Shown: positions 17,436 to 26,885, counted from the first letter of the stretch. The stretch: 64,000 nucleotides of DNA from Faucicola sp048551375 (GCF_048551375.1 NZ_JBLYZJ010000003.1:138698-202697); one strand, 5' to 3'. Made by a program: numbers and translations. The notes: generated from the sequence alone by a model not told the origin.

Positions 17436-18704
17436 TTATGTCCGCTTCATCGGCATTTTAACCAAACCAAATATCGCAATCAGCAATGCCATCACTTGTA
17501 TTGCCACCAACGTCCCTACCGTCATTTGCCATTGTCCCTGCCGATACGCCAACCCACACGCCCACGCCCCCAATGTCCCACCCAAATAATAAAACATATA
17601 ATACAACCCAGAGGCAAGTGAACGCCCCTGTTTGACATTCACCGCAATATACGTGATGGTCGCAGATTGGGTGATAAACACCCCAGAAGACATCACCGCC
17701 AGCCCCAAAATTACTAGCCACAACGGCTTGGCAAGGGTCAATAACACCCCAATCATGGAGATGACCACCGCCACTCGCACCATCCGAGCCGCCCCATATT
17801 GCCCAATCAAACCACTAGCAATCGGTGTCACCACCACGCCTAGCAAATACACCGCAAAAATATTGGCAAGCCCTGCACTGGTCAGCGAATACGGCTTATC
17901 GGCAAGGTGCAAATTGATAAAAGTAAAACACCCCACCAACGAAAACAGCACGCACACGCCCAACAGTGAAGCGGTAATCACATAGCGATTGTGCAAATGG
18001 CTATGCAACGTGCGAAATGACGCTTGCCAATTGGCATGAGGGACGAAATGCTGTGATTTTGGCAACTGCCACGCCACCCACATCGCCCCCAACAAGGTCA
18101 TCGCCCCCATCCACAAAAACCCATGTCGCCACCCTATCCATTCATGCAAATGCCCCAAAATAAAGCGTCCCAAAAACCCACCCAACACCGTGCCAGCCAC
18201 ATAAAACGACATCAGTTTTGCCAACGCTTTACCATGATACTCTTCCCCCACATAGGCAATCGTCACCACGGTAATGCCGGGAACTGCCAAACCCTGTACA
18301 AACCGCCATAACATCATCATATCCAGTGATTGCGACACACCCATCAACGCAGTGGGAATCCCCATCAGCACAATCGCTGTAATAATCACCTGCCTACGCC
18401 CTATCGCATCGGACAACATCCCCATCAAAGGTGACATCAACGCCACCGCCAGCACCGTAGCTCCGACTACCATCCCTGCTTGGGTTTCGGTGGCATGAAA
18501 ATCCTGCATAATAATCGGCAAAATTGCCTGTATCGAATACACCTGCAAAAAAGCAAACACCCCAATAATGCCAATGGTTAATTGCAATAATAACGTAGGT
18601 GACTGACTGGGTGTTGGTGCGGTATTATTGGTATTTGAGGGTTGAAATGGCTGAGATTGAACCGTATCAGCATTGGTTGCGTGGTTGGCAGAAAGTACAG
18701 GCAT
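17436..18704 (-). CDS. MFS transporter (YnfM-like)
   Basis: Inner-membrane exporter candidate of 422 residues with 12 predicted membrane segments. The MFS motif GMLSDAIGRRQVI lies in the loop between segments 2 and 3, and segment 5 has the glycine-rich SFYVAGTVLGGFLGRFI pattern of drug/proton antiporters. The pattern resembles the YnfM/AraJ-like group. The first 40 residues are a disordered S/T/N/Q/P-rich tail, and no strong ribosome site precedes the ATG at 18704, so the true start could be further in. The substrate is unknown. No regulator is adjacent. Confidence 0.8.
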   Translation of the reverse strand: MPVLSANHATNADTVQSQPFQPSNTNNTAPTPSQSPTLLLQLTIGIIGVFAFLQVYSIQAILPIIMQDFHATETQAGMVVGATVLAVALMSPLMGMLSDAIGRRQVIITAIVLMGIPTALMGVSQSLDMMMLWRFVQGLAVPGITVVTIAYVGEEYHGKALAKLMSFYVAGTVLGGFLGRFILGHLHEWIGWRHGFLWMGAMTLLGAMWVAWQLPKSQHFVPHANWQASFRTLHSHLHNRYVITASLLGVCVLFSLVGCFTFINLHLADKPYSLTSAGLANIFAVYLLGVVVTPIASGLIGQYGAARMVRVAVVISMIGVLLTLAKPLWLVILGLAVMSSGVFITQSATITYIAVNVKQGRSLASGLYYMFYYLGGTLGAWACGLAYRQGQWQMTVGTLVAIQVMALLIAIFGLVKMPMKRT

Positions 18705-18876
18705 AAGACAAGGGCTATTAATGGCTGAGTAAAAATAAGGCGTTATACTAGCACTTTTCCGCCCTTACCCTCACTAAAATTACATATTCGCCACAACTTA
18801 AACTGTCCCTGTGCGTCACAATTGGATAAACTAATTAACCTAAACTCGGGATAAGAAGTATTAACATTTTACCTAT

Positions 18877-18984
18877 AATCCCCCTAAATCCCCCTTTTTC
18901 AAAGGGGGACTTGCCCACCTTTTTAGTCTAAGTTATGGGGGTATAGCCCCCTCTTTCGTAAAGAGGGGGTTGGGGGAGATTTAA
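18877..18984. repeat. G/C-run MITE-like element, copy B
   Basis: 108 bases from AATCCCCCTAAATCCCCCTT to GGTTGGGGGAGATTT. The left half folds as CCCCCTTTTTCAAAGGGGG and the right half as CCCCCTCTTTCGTAAAGAGG, which extends GGG. The two ends are imperfect inverted repeats. It lies in the 364-base space between the MFS and hydrolase genes, which otherwise shows nothing. Confidence 0.78.
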
Positions 18985-19068
18985 ATGATAAAAATATCAA
19001 TGACTTATAATTTTTCTTAACCCAAACTCAGGTTAATTAAAAATAATTTCTTCAAAAACAGGACTCCC

Positions 19069-20088
19069 ATGACCACGTTAAAATCCCCTATGCCCCAACC
19101 CCTTGCTGATTATTTACACCAGTTGCATCAAGTTATCGTACCATTTTTGGTCGCTCAAGGGCTGACCCCTAACGCCATCAATGCTCGTGAAGCCCTTGCC
19201 AATCTGACTCATACCTTTGTCACCGAAGCCCCCACGATGGCAAAAATCTTAGATACAGTGTTGCTCACGCCTAGCACCTTTCGAGGCTATCCAGTACCGC
19301 TTCGCTTGTTTATCCCCTCAACGCTTGCCCCTACGAATAAAGACAATCCCACCAACGTGCCAATCTTGGTGTTTTTTCATGGCGGTGGTGGCATGGCAGG
19401 CTCGGTGAGTGTGTATGATAAAATTTATAAAAAATTGGCAGATACCACTGGCTATCTGGTGGTCGCCCCAGAATATCGCCTTGCCCCAGAAAACCGCAAT
19501 CCCTGTGCCATTGAGGATGCTCATGCCGTGTTGCAATTTTTAACACCGACCTTGCAAGCCTTGGGCTACCAAAATAACGGCACACTGATGATAGGCGGTG
19601 ATAGTGGCGGTGGTGCGATTACCGCCACCTTGGTGCAAGACTGGCTTGCCAATAAAATTGACACCGATTTGGTGATTACCCATCAGTTATTGATTTATGC
19701 AGGGCTAGACTACACGCTATCACAGCCATCCATGCAAGAAAACGCCACAGGCTACCTACTTGAAACCAGTAAAGTGCAATGGTATTACGATAATTATTTT
19801 AACCGTTATGATGATAGAGAATTGGCTTCGCCTTTTTGGACGGATTTGGCAACCTTGGCACACCACTCGCCCAACACCTTACCCAAAACATTAAATATTT
19901 CAGCAGGTTATGACCCATTGCGAGATGAGGATATTGGCTATCACGAGCAGTTATTAAAAGCAGGATTTGACAGCCAATGGGTGCATTTTGCCGATATGCC
20001 CCATGCCTTTTTAAATATGGAAAATCTATGTGCCGAGCAATGTCAGCAAATGTATCAAGCGGTTGGGGATTTTGCGAAGAAATACTGA
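19069..20088 (+). CDS. Alpha/beta hydrolase, hormone-sensitive-lipase type
   Basis: Cytoplasmic esterase or lipase candidate of 339 residues. The HSL-family oxyanion motif is FFHGGGGMAG (near residue 104) and the nucleophile elbow is GGDSGGGAI (near residue 183). An aspartate in GYDPLRDEDIGY and a histidine in MPHAFLNM complete a likely Ser-Asp-His triad. The short N-terminal cap helices are typical of this group, which prefers short acyl esters. AGGAC lies near the ATG. It is flanked by repeats on both sides and is not obviously in an operon. Confidence 0.85.
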   Translation: MTTLKSPMPQPLADYLHQLHQVIVPFLVAQGLTPNAINAREALANLTHTFVTEAPTMAKILDTVLLTPSTFRGYPVPLRLFIPSTLAPTNKDNPTNVPILVFFHGGGGMAGSVSVYDKIYKKLADTTGYLVVAPEYRLAPENRNPCAIEDAHAVLQFLTPTLQALGYQNNGTLMIGGDSGGGAITATLVQDWLANKIDTDLVITHQLLIYAGLDYTLSQPSMQENATGYLLETSKVQWYYDNYFNRYDDRELASPFWTDLATLAHHSPNTLPKTLNISAGYDPLRDEDIGYHEQLLKAGFDSQWVHFADMPHAFLNMENLCAEQCQQMYQAVGDFAKKY

Positions 20089-20099
20089 TAGTTAAAGCT

Positions 20100-20247
20100 G
20101 GGCGTATGCCATACGCCCATACAAGCTACCTAAGTTCAAAATAAGACTTGACGCAATCATATGATTTTAAAGTAGAATATTCTTAAGGTAAGGTGCGTCA
20201 TACGCACCTATTAAAGATGTTGCTTTTGAATGGTGCGTATGACGCAC
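20100..20247. repeat. Cluster of three palindromic REP-like units
   Basis: Three palindromes follow one another: GGGCGTATGCCATACGCCC at 20100, GGTGCGTCATACGCACC at 20191 and GGTGCGTATGACGCAC at 20232. The second and third are a GGTGCGT variant of the main family. AATAAGACTT, often near these units, lies between. They fill the space between two converging genes and could serve as transcript 3' ends. Confidence 0.75.
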
Positions 20248-20274
20248 TTTACACATGTAAATATGTTTGAAAAA

Positions 20275-20967
20275 TCAGAGATTTATGGATGTTGCTAGCG
20301 TTAATTGTTTTAAACCAAATAATTGCTCGGCAAATTGCCAATCACTCTCATCATCAATATCCACCACGCTATATTTTGGCAACACAAACCCAGTCGCATG
20401 GCTATGAATACGCTCTTCGGTCAGCCACGCCTGCCGACTACCCCAATAAAACTGCCCTGCATCATAATACGCATGGGGCAAATCTTGGGTGCGTACTTGT
20501 TCATTTTGGCTAAACACAGACGTTAACTGATTCTCGGTATCCATCTTGAGTGAACGCAAAATATTCGATTCAAATTCCAACACAGGAAAGCAATATAAAC
20601 TCGTTGATTTTTGCCAAATATCAAAGCTTTCAGTTAAAGCATTTGACGTTAATAACGGCGTACAAGGATACAGGCAACACACATTGACTTTTTCGGCAAA
20701 ATCTTGCACTGCATGGCGAATCACTGCAACCGTAGTGGCATAATCATTGGCAAGTTCGACAGGTCTATCAATGACCTCTGCCCCATGTTGACGAGCGATT
20801 TCGGCAATTTCACCATCATCCGTGGACACGATAATTTTTTCAAATAATTGGCTATGCTTGGCGGTTTCGATGGCACGAGCAAGCATGGGTTTACCACAAA
20901 AATCTTTGATATTTTTGCGAGGGATACGCTTACTACCGCCACGAGCAGGGATAATGCAGATATTCAT
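20275..20967 (-). CDS. pseF: Pseudaminic acid cytidylyltransferase
   Basis: Activates pseudaminic acid with CTP to CMP-pseudaminic acid, the donor used to decorate pili, flagella or capsule. The protein has 230 residues, normal for PseF. The CMP-sugar synthetase signature IIPARGGSKRIPRKNIKDF opens it, followed by KPMLARAIETA and STDDGEIAEIARQHGAEV; the NeuA/PseF fold is evident. No strong ribosome site precedes the ATG. It follows pseC by 53 bases with a REP-like unit between. PseG, PseH and PseI are not in the window. Confidence 0.88.
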   Translation of the reverse strand: MNICIIPARGGSKRIPRKNIKDFCGKPMLARAIETAKHSQLFEKIIVSTDDGEIAEIARQHGAEVIDRPVELANDYATTVAVIRHAVQDFAEKVNVCCLYPCTPLLTSNALTESFDIWQKSTSLYCFPVLEFESNILRSLKMDTENQLTSVFSQNEQVRTQDLPHAYYDAGQFYWGSRQAWLTEERIHSHATGFVLPKYSVVDIDDESDWQFAEQLFGLKQLTLATSINL

Positions 20968-20993
20968 AATTGTCTTAATAGGCTATCTTAAAA

Positions 20994-21016
20994 GGGCGTA
21001 TGCAATACGCCCCTAC
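20994..21016. repeat. REP-like palindrome between pseC and pseF
   Basis: GGGCGTATGCAATACGCCCC then TAC, a near-consensus member of the dispersed family. It sits inside the pseC-pseF pair, overlapping neither gene. Confidence 0.8.
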
Positions 21017-21020
21017 TGTT

Positions 21021-22253
21021 TTAAATTAAAGCTGTCTTTAACGCATTGACCACTTGGTCTTGCATTTCCTCAGTCAAATCATAATACAACGGCAAGCTAA
21101 TTGCCCCTGCATAATACTGCTCGGCATTCGGAAAGTCACCCAACTTAAAGCCCATGTTTTGATAATACGGTTGAGTATGCACAGGAATATAATGCACATT
21201 CACGCCAATATGTTGCTGACGTAGGCTGTCAAATACTTGTTTGCGAGTTTTGCCACTTTCCGTCTTAACTTGAATTGGATACAGATGCAAGCCTGAATAA
21301 TGACTTGGATTACGATACGGCAAAATAATCGGCAAATCTTTGAGCAATTCATCATAACGCTTGGCAAGCTGATGACGTTTGGCAACAAAAATATCAAGGT
21401 TTTCCATTTGGCTCACGCCCAACGCCCCTTGAAGCTCAGTCATACGGTAGTTAAAGCCCAAATCAATCTGCTGATAATACCAACCGCCATCCGACTCGTG
21501 CGTCATCAGACTGGCATCACGAGTTATCCCATGACTACGAAGCATCGACATTTTATCGGCTAATTCCTTATCATTGGTGACTGCCATACCACCCTCAGCC
21601 GTGGTGATGATTTTGACAGGATGAAAGCTAAACACGGTAATATCACTGTATTGGCAACTACCGATTGGTTTATCAGCATATTTACCACCAACCGCGTGTG
21701 ACGCATCTTCGATGATGGCAAAACCATATTCTTGCGAAAGGGCGTGGATTTTTGCCATATTGCATGGCTCACCGCATAGATGTACAGGAATCACGATTTT
21801 TGGTAAACGGTTTTCTGCTTTTGCCAGTTTTAATTTAGCTTCCAGTGCCTCCACCGACATATTGAGCGTCACAGGGTCAATGTCGACAAAATCAACCTTT
21901 GCCCCACAATACAGCCCCACGTTACTAGAAGCGACAAAGGTAATCGGGCTAGTCCATAACCAATCACACTCACCTTCTTTGCCTTGACCCAATCCCAATG
22001 CAAGGCAAGCAATATGCAAAGCCGAAGTCGCACTATTCACCGCAATGCCGAAGCCTGCCCCACAATATTGGGAGAGTTTCTTTTCAAAATTAAGGACTTG
22101 CTCACCTTGGGTCAAAAAGTCCGATTGCAACACAGCCACCACCGCATCAATATCGGCTTGGGTGATGTGCTGATGCCCATACGGAATTATGTAGTGAGCA
22201 GGGATAAAGGTATGACCGTAAGAAATTTTTTGACTAATCGTATTGGTTGACAT
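21021..22253 (-). CDS. pseC: UDP-4-keto-sugar aminotransferase, PseC type
   Basis: PLP enzyme that adds the 4-amino group to a UDP-4-keto-6-deoxy-HexNAc, an early step to pseudaminic acid. The protein has 410 residues of the DegT/DnrJ/EryC1 family. After about 20 extra N-terminal residues comes IIPYGHQHITQADIDAVVAV, then LKSD-type QSDFLTQGEQV as in PseC. The PLP lysine is in FHPVKIITTAEGG. AAGGAC lies before the ATG. PseC versus a related 4-aminotransferase is decided by the N-terminal pattern and the neighbouring pseF; pseB, expected next to it, is absent here. Confidence 0.82.
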   Translation of the reverse strand: MSTNTISQKISYGHTFIPAHYIIPYGHQHITQADIDAVVAVLQSDFLTQGEQVLNFEKKLSQYCGAGFGIAVNSATSALHIACLALGLGQGKEGECDWLWTSPITFVASSNVGLYCGAKVDFVDIDPVTLNMSVEALEAKLKLAKAENRLPKIVIPVHLCGEPCNMAKIHALSQEYGFAIIEDASHAVGGKYADKPIGSCQYSDITVFSFHPVKIITTAEGGMAVTNDKELADKMSMLRSHGITRDASLMTHESDGGWYYQQIDLGFNYRMTELQGALGVSQMENLDIFVAKRHQLAKRYDELLKDLPIILPYRNPSHYSGLHLYPIQVKTESGKTRKQVFDSLRQQHIGVNVHYIPVHTQPYYQNMGFKLGDFPNAEQYYAGAISLPLYYDLTEEMQDQVVNALKTALI

Positions 22254-22402
22254 ATAAGTCCTTAATTTATTTAGGAATCATTATAATCAATCCTAAATAG
22301 TAGTAAAAAATATTTATATTAAAGCAACAAGTCATATCTTCATAGGCGTTTATAATGGTAATCTTCTATTATTAACCATAAGACCTTTTGAGATATATCA
22401 AT

Positions 22403-22678
22403 CTAAAAATCATTCAGTAATTGTGTCATCTGTACATCTGGAGACCTAACAACCCATTCCTCTTTATCAATTTTTATCACAAAAAGACTATCATCGGCAT
22501 CCATAAAGTGTTTTAAAATGTTTGCTATTTGCACCGTACTGTACTTAGATTTGACGATATATATTGATTCATAAGGTCTTATCCATAGTCTTTTGAAAAA
22601 TAAATCCATATTTCTATGGATACCTTTTAAGCTATTCTCATCTTTAAGCTGAATATTAATTAAATAGTATTTAGACAT
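22403..22678 (-). CDS. Small unknown protein with a Cas2/SinR-like pattern
   Basis: A 91-residue protein in the sugar-transferase to pseC gap, in the same orientation. It opens with a strand (MSKYYLINIQL), then a helix region (LKGIHRNMDLFFKRLW). A strand with SIYIVKSKYST, a helix (VQIANILKHFMDADDSL) and a strand FVIKIDKEEWVV follow. This beta-alpha-beta-beta-alpha-beta order suggests a ferredoxin-like fold of the kind seen in Cas2 and the small SinR-like proteins. That is a fold guess only; there are no cas genes or repeats nearby. The local DNA is very AT-rich. Confidence 0.55.
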   Translation of the reverse strand: MSKYYLINIQLKDENSLKGIHRNMDLFFKRLWIRPYESIYIVKSKYSTVQIANILKHFMDADDSLFVIKIDKEEWVVRSPDVQMTQLLNDF

Positions 22679-22904
22679 TGCGATTTCTTCCTAACCATAG
22701 TTTTTATCACACCTTTATTAAAACATGAATAAAATTTAGGCTCAATTTGAATCTGCCCAACAACTAAATAATAATGATGGATGAAGATAGTTGATTTTTC
22801 TTATTTTTTATAAAATATTTTTACCATTCAAATTAGAATGATGACCTATCATTGTATATTTCAACCAATAAAAAGATGCCTTCAATTTATTAATATGGTC
22901 AACT

Positions 22905-24185
22905 TTATCTTGCCCCAAAGCCTGTCATCATGGTTTGAATGGTTTTAAACACAATCAACATATCAAGGGCAAATGAAATATGCTTAATATAATAAAAATC
23001 GTACTGTACTTTTAGGGCGGTTTCGTCCTCATTACCTGCATAGCCTTGGGTGACTTGGGCCCAACCCGAAATACCAGGTTTGACGATATGCCGATAATTA
23101 TAAAACGGAATGGTTTTTTCAAATGCTTTTACAAAACTTAACTGCTCAGGTCGTGGACCAATTAGGCTCATGTCGCCTTTTAATACATTGATAAACTGCG
23201 GTAATTCGTCAATCCGAGTTTTACGGATAAATTTACCGACTTTTGTCACCCTAGCATCATTTTCTTGAGCCAGTTTTGCCCCATGTTTTTCGGCATCAAA
23301 TCGCATACTGCGAAATTTATAGATTTTAAACAGCTTACCGCCCTGTCCGACTCGCTCTTGCACAAAAATCACTTTTCCGGGGCTTTCAATGCGAATCAAA
23401 ATCGCCGTGATGATACAAATAGGTAAAATCAAAGGTGCAGTCAATAAAACCACAATACTATCAAATACTTGCTTAAAGCATAAATATTGTGGTGACGGTA
23501 ATAACGACCCCAATTCATTTTCATACAAATGATGAATCGCCAGTCGCCCTGTCAAAGATTCAAACACTTGGCGATTATTATACACCGCTCGCCCTTGCAA
23601 GGTCTGCTCCGTCAAAAATAATTGCCATTGGTCATCGAGCATCGGTGATGACAAATCCGCCACGATGGCTTGCACATGGCGATGTTGCTCTGGTGTAAGG
23701 CTTGGGCTATCCAATCGCACCCAATGAATCTCGGAAGACGCATCAGGAAAGAGTTGTTCAAAATTTTGGCAATGCCCCAACGGAATATATGCCATTGATG
23801 GCTGAGAGGCTTTTTTCTCGATTAAATGGGATAAAAAGAAAAATATCGCCCCAATTAAGCCAGCAAATGTTAAGTAATACAGCGAATACCGCAAACGAAG
23901 CACAATAATCACGCCTGCCAAAATCACTGCCACCGCCATTAAAATCGGCACAATATAACTTACCGACCGCCGACCCGGAAACTGAGCCAGTTTGTTAAGC
24001 CCCAAGGTTGCCAATATCACACCCAAAGTCGCCAATAGCATGCTATTGGATTGGGTTTCGATAAGATTATTTGACAATAACCGCCCTGTCCATCGCCACA
24101 TCGCTGGCAATAGCACAATAATCACCCAAGCCACCAACAGCCGTATGGGCAAATAACGCCAAAGTCGAAGTAAAGATTGGGGCAT
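22905..24185 (-). CDS. Polyprenyl-phosphate sugar-1-phosphate transferase
   Basis: Integral membrane enzyme that starts a lipid-linked glycan by moving a sugar-1-phosphate to undecaprenyl phosphate. The protein has 426 residues: four N-terminal membrane segments, a soluble central part, and a C-terminal bacterial sugar transferase domain from about residue 230. Motifs are VFVQERVGQGGKLFKIYKFR-like (here IFVQERVGQGG, then KIYKFRSM), RIDELPQFINVLKGDMS and LIGPRPEQ. This resembles WcaJ/WbaP-type initiators. It follows pglL by 20 bases, so it may start the glycan that PglL transfers to pilin; an exopolysaccharide role is the alternative. Confidence 0.85.
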   Translation of the reverse strand: MPQSLLRLWRYLPIRLLVAWVIIVLLPAMWRWTGRLLSNNLIETQSNSMLLATLGVILATLGLNKLAQFPGRRSVSYIVPILMAVAVILAGVIIVLRLRYSLYYLTFAGLIGAIFFFLSHLIEKKASQPSMAYIPLGHCQNFEQLFPDASSEIHWVRLDSPSLTPEQHRHVQAIVADLSSPMLDDQWQLFLTEQTLQGRAVYNNRQVFESLTGRLAIHHLYENELGSLLPSPQYLCFKQVFDSIVVLLTAPLILPICIITAILIRIESPGKVIFVQERVGQGGKLFKIYKFRSMRFDAEKHGAKLAQENDARVTKVGKFIRKTRIDELPQFINVLKGDMSLIGPRPEQLSFVKAFEKTIPFYNYRHIVKPGISGWAQVTQGYAGNEDETALKVQYDFYYIKHISFALDMLIVFKTIQTMMTGFGAR

Positions 24186-24205
24186 TGATGACCTATAAAT
24201 TAATA

Positions 24206-26080
24206 TTATTTCCCAGTTTCCAATCCTGTTTTACTCGGATTGGCTTTTCGCCATTGCACAAATTGGGTATATAAATCCCCAAAAGTCGCAGGGTCTCTAT
24301 CAGCAAAATTTTCCAAATCGGTATCGACATTATCACAATCGGTCAAATCACGCACCATGATGCACGAAGCTTGGATTAGCTCAAATGCCTTGGCTTTATC
24401 ACCTTGATAAGCATACAGTTGGGCATTAGCAAGCAAATTAAATTGTGAAGAATCCGAAGTCAAAACATCTTGAAAAATCTCACGTTTTTTATCCAGTTGG
24501 ACGGCAGTTACAGGGGCTTGCATCGCCAAAATACGGTCATGGTAAGCACTAAAACCAAACACCCCTGCTTGATAATTCATCTTATTATCTTGGAATTGGT
24601 GATTTTTATGGCTCACAAATTGGTCATAATTCAGATAATTTTCTGCCAAATAGGTGTTGGTATAAAATCCTGCACCGCCTGCCAATAGGCTTAATATACC
24701 CATTACCCCGCAATTTAGCCATTTTTTTGGCAAAATCCGCCAATTTGACTGGTCAATCAGTGCCAAAAACAACGCAAATACCGCCAAATAGCGAAAATAC
24801 CAAAGCGGATATTCCACACTGGCATATAATAAACTGGCAAGCACAAATGCCAATGCAATCGCACTCTCAGCACTGTGTCGCCAATGAATCGCTCGCAATA
24901 AAATCCATACAATAGGCACAAAGCACAACGCACCCACCACGCCCAATTCTGCCAAAATCATGGTAAAAAAGTTGTGTGAATGGTCGGCAATTTCGGGCCA
25001 TTTAAAATGTTGAGCATAATCCACACTGGCGGACATATAATGATTCCAGCCCACCCCTGTCCAAGGATGGTCGTGAAACATCATCATCGCACGTTCGCTT
25101 AATGCACTGCGATTGCCCTGCCCACCTGCCATACGGCTCACCGCCCCAAGGCTATTGCCCCCAGCGGTATAATTGGCAATCCAACTCGTCCCCATATAAT
25201 ACAGCAAAAACATCACCCAGCCAAAGCCTGCCAATAAAAACTTCGACCGCCACGGTGACTGCTGGGCAAAAAAATACACCCCAATCACCGTCAACATCAT
25301 CACCAACCCTGCACGGCTCTGCGTCAACGCAAGCCCAATGGTAAAGCACACAAACAATACCATCAACCCAAAACGATATAGCTGACGGTAGCGACCCAAG
25401 GCGATTTTTGGTAATGCAGAACTTGTTAAACGAGCATTTTTGCGAATAAAATCTTGGTTGATGGTATCCTTGCTAATATATTGACTAAAGGCTTGATGAA
25501 GCTGATAAATCACCCCACACAACGCCAATACAAAGCCATACGCCGTATGATTGGCTTGCCCAAAATTACCATCATAGCGATTGGGTTGGGCATTATCACG
25601 CACAATGACCCAGCCTTTATAAAACCCTTGGTAATTCTGCATTTGGCTAAACTGAATAAAAAATGTCAATAATGCCATCACATACACAGCGATAAAAAAG
25701 CGGTTTAACAACTGTGACTTATCGGTGACATTACCTGCCACCATCGCCACCATCGCCACCATAAACAAGCAGGCTATCGGAAAAATCAACGCATCAGGGT
25801 ATGCCAAAGTATGCAATAACGGCTGACAGCCCAACAACACCGCCAATGCCAGCCATGTCCCCACCGATAGGCTAATTTGGCGAATCGGATAATATAATAG
25901 AAAGCCAATCACACCCACCACAATCGGAAAAAAAGCCATCGCATTGACCAAAAAATCTCGCCCAAGCGGTGAATGCCAAGGGGCGAGATAACACAGCACT
26001 GCAAGCCCCATACATAGGGCAAACCAACGGCTATTATCATTATCGAGATGAGGGGCAGTGACTTGGGCGGACAGCGACAT
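24206..26080 (-). CDS. pglL: PglL/TfpO-type O-oligosaccharyltransferase
   Basis: Predicted to transfer lipid-linked glycans onto pilin or other periplasmic proteins. The ATG at 26080 gives 624 residues and has GGGAA 7 bases upstream; a TTG two codons earlier is too close to that site. About 11 membrane segments surround a large periplasmic loop. The PglL/Wzy_C signature lies near residue 175 (NRYDGNFGQANHTAYGFVLA), and the loop motif WTGVGWNHY with a nearby DHSHNFF fits the family. A C-terminal soluble domain with TPR-like character follows. Its place after tfpZ and a pilin gene supports pilin glycosylation over O-antigen ligation. Confidence 0.83.
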   Translation of the reverse strand: MSLSAQVTAPHLDNDNSRWFALCMGLAVLCYLAPWHSPLGRDFLVNAMAFFPIVVGVIGFLLYYPIRQISLSVGTWLALAVLLGCQPLLHTLAYPDALIFPIACLFMVAMVAMVAGNVTDKSQLLNRFFIAVYVMALLTFFIQFSQMQNYQGFYKGWVIVRDNAQPNRYDGNFGQANHTAYGFVLALCGVIYQLHQAFSQYISKDTINQDFIRKNARLTSSALPKIALGRYRQLYRFGLMVLFVCFTIGLALTQSRAGLVMMLTVIGVYFFAQQSPWRSKFLLAGFGWVMFLLYYMGTSWIANYTAGGNSLGAVSRMAGGQGNRSALSERAMMMFHDHPWTGVGWNHYMSASVDYAQHFKWPEIADHSHNFFTMILAELGVVGALCFVPIVWILLRAIHWRHSAESAIALAFVLASLLYASVEYPLWYFRYLAVFALFLALIDQSNWRILPKKWLNCGVMGILSLLAGGAGFYTNTYLAENYLNYDQFVSHKNHQFQDNKMNYQAGVFGFSAYHDRILAMQAPVTAVQLDKKREIFQDVLTSDSSQFNLLANAQLYAYQGDKAKAFELIQASCIMVRDLTDCDNVDTDLENFADRDPATFGDLYTQFVQWRKANPSKTGLETGK

Positions 26081-26095
26081 AAACAATTCCCAAAT

Positions 26096-26129
26096 AAAAA
26101 ATGCTAAACGGGGTAGTTTAGCATTTTTT
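26096..26129 (-). terminator. Hairpin between tfpZ and pglL
   Basis: AAAAATGCTAAAC and GTTTAGCATTTTT pair over 13 bases around a 6-base loop, followed by T-run on the minus strand. It lies between the tfpZ stop and the pglL ribosome site, so it should end or attenuate the pilin-tfpZ transcript. Confidence 0.85.
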
Positions 26130-26155
26130 GTGTGATAGCAGATAGCACAAGAAGA

Positions 26156-26866
26156 CTATTTTTTGGTGGCAGTAATTTTATTAATCGCTACCACTGTCCC
26201 AACATGCTGACCTTGAGCATCAATTAAAATTAATGGCAAATCCATACTTGCCTCTGTCACGACTGGGAAATAACCAGTTGCAGTGGGGTAATTGGTTTTG
26301 ATAGTTTGGTAAAAGGCTTTATCAAAACTTTCAACTTGCGTTAAAGATAACTTTTGTTTAAGTGCTTGTTGTGGATTATAAGGTAAGTATTTTGAAATTT
26401 GATAAACCAAATTTTCGGTTTTATCATCGGTTGGAAGAAAGACCAATTTAGGTTTTAGCCAATTTTGTTCAAAAATGGATGGTGGCGTGACTTTCAACTC
26501 ATTTTTGGGATTAGTAATAAATGCAGGCGAGATGGTATAAGCGGTATCTTTATAGATGGCTATCCAAGCAGGGCGAGCATTCGCAATACTCCACATCCCC
26601 CAACCAAATGCCAAAAGCTGAATAATGACAATAACAGCTAAATCCATTTTGATGGTTTTTTTGCCTTTTTTATAGACCATAAAAGTCAGTAATGGTCCTA
26701 AAATCAAATCAATACCTAGCATTAAAATAAAAATAGTCATCACGTTAAATAACGCAAAATAAGGATTGGGATACCAAATCAGAAAAATAATGCCTGAAGC
26801 AATTAACATTAATAAAGCAGAGAGCAAAAAATGCGTTCCAAAAGCTTTTAATTTATCTTTAAACAT
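26156..26866 (-). CDS. tfpZ: TfpX/TfpZ-family type IV pilin accessory protein
   Basis: Membrane protein of 236 residues that, in related bacteria, modulates pilin stability or assembly. Three or four membrane segments occupy the first 100 residues (for example HFLLSALLMLIASGIIFLIW and LMLGIDLILGPLLTFMVYKK). A periplasmic domain follows. The segment NVMTIFILMLGIDLILGPLL is characteristic of TfpZ/FimB-like proteins. It starts 20 bases after the second pilin gene, the usual pilin-accessory order. No strong ribosome site is visible, so translation may be coupled to the pilin gene. Confidence 0.8.
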   Translation of the reverse strand: MFKDKLKAFGTHFLLSALLMLIASGIIFLIWYPNPYFALFNVMTIFILMLGIDLILGPLLTFMVYKKGKKTIKMDLAVIVIIQLLAFGWGMWSIANARPAWIAIYKDTAYTISPAFITNPKNELKVTPPSIFEQNWLKPKLVFLPTDDKTENLVYQISKYLPYNPQQALKQKLSLTQVESFDKAFYQTIKTNYPTATGYFPVVTEASMDLPLILIDAQGQHVGTVVAINKITATKK

Positions 26867-26885
26867 ATTATTTTATACACTTTCA

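Noticed and set aside
22403..22678. CRISPR-Cas locus
   Set aside because: The small Cas2-like pattern has no cas1 or other cas gene beside it, and no regularly spaced direct repeats were seen anywhere in the window.
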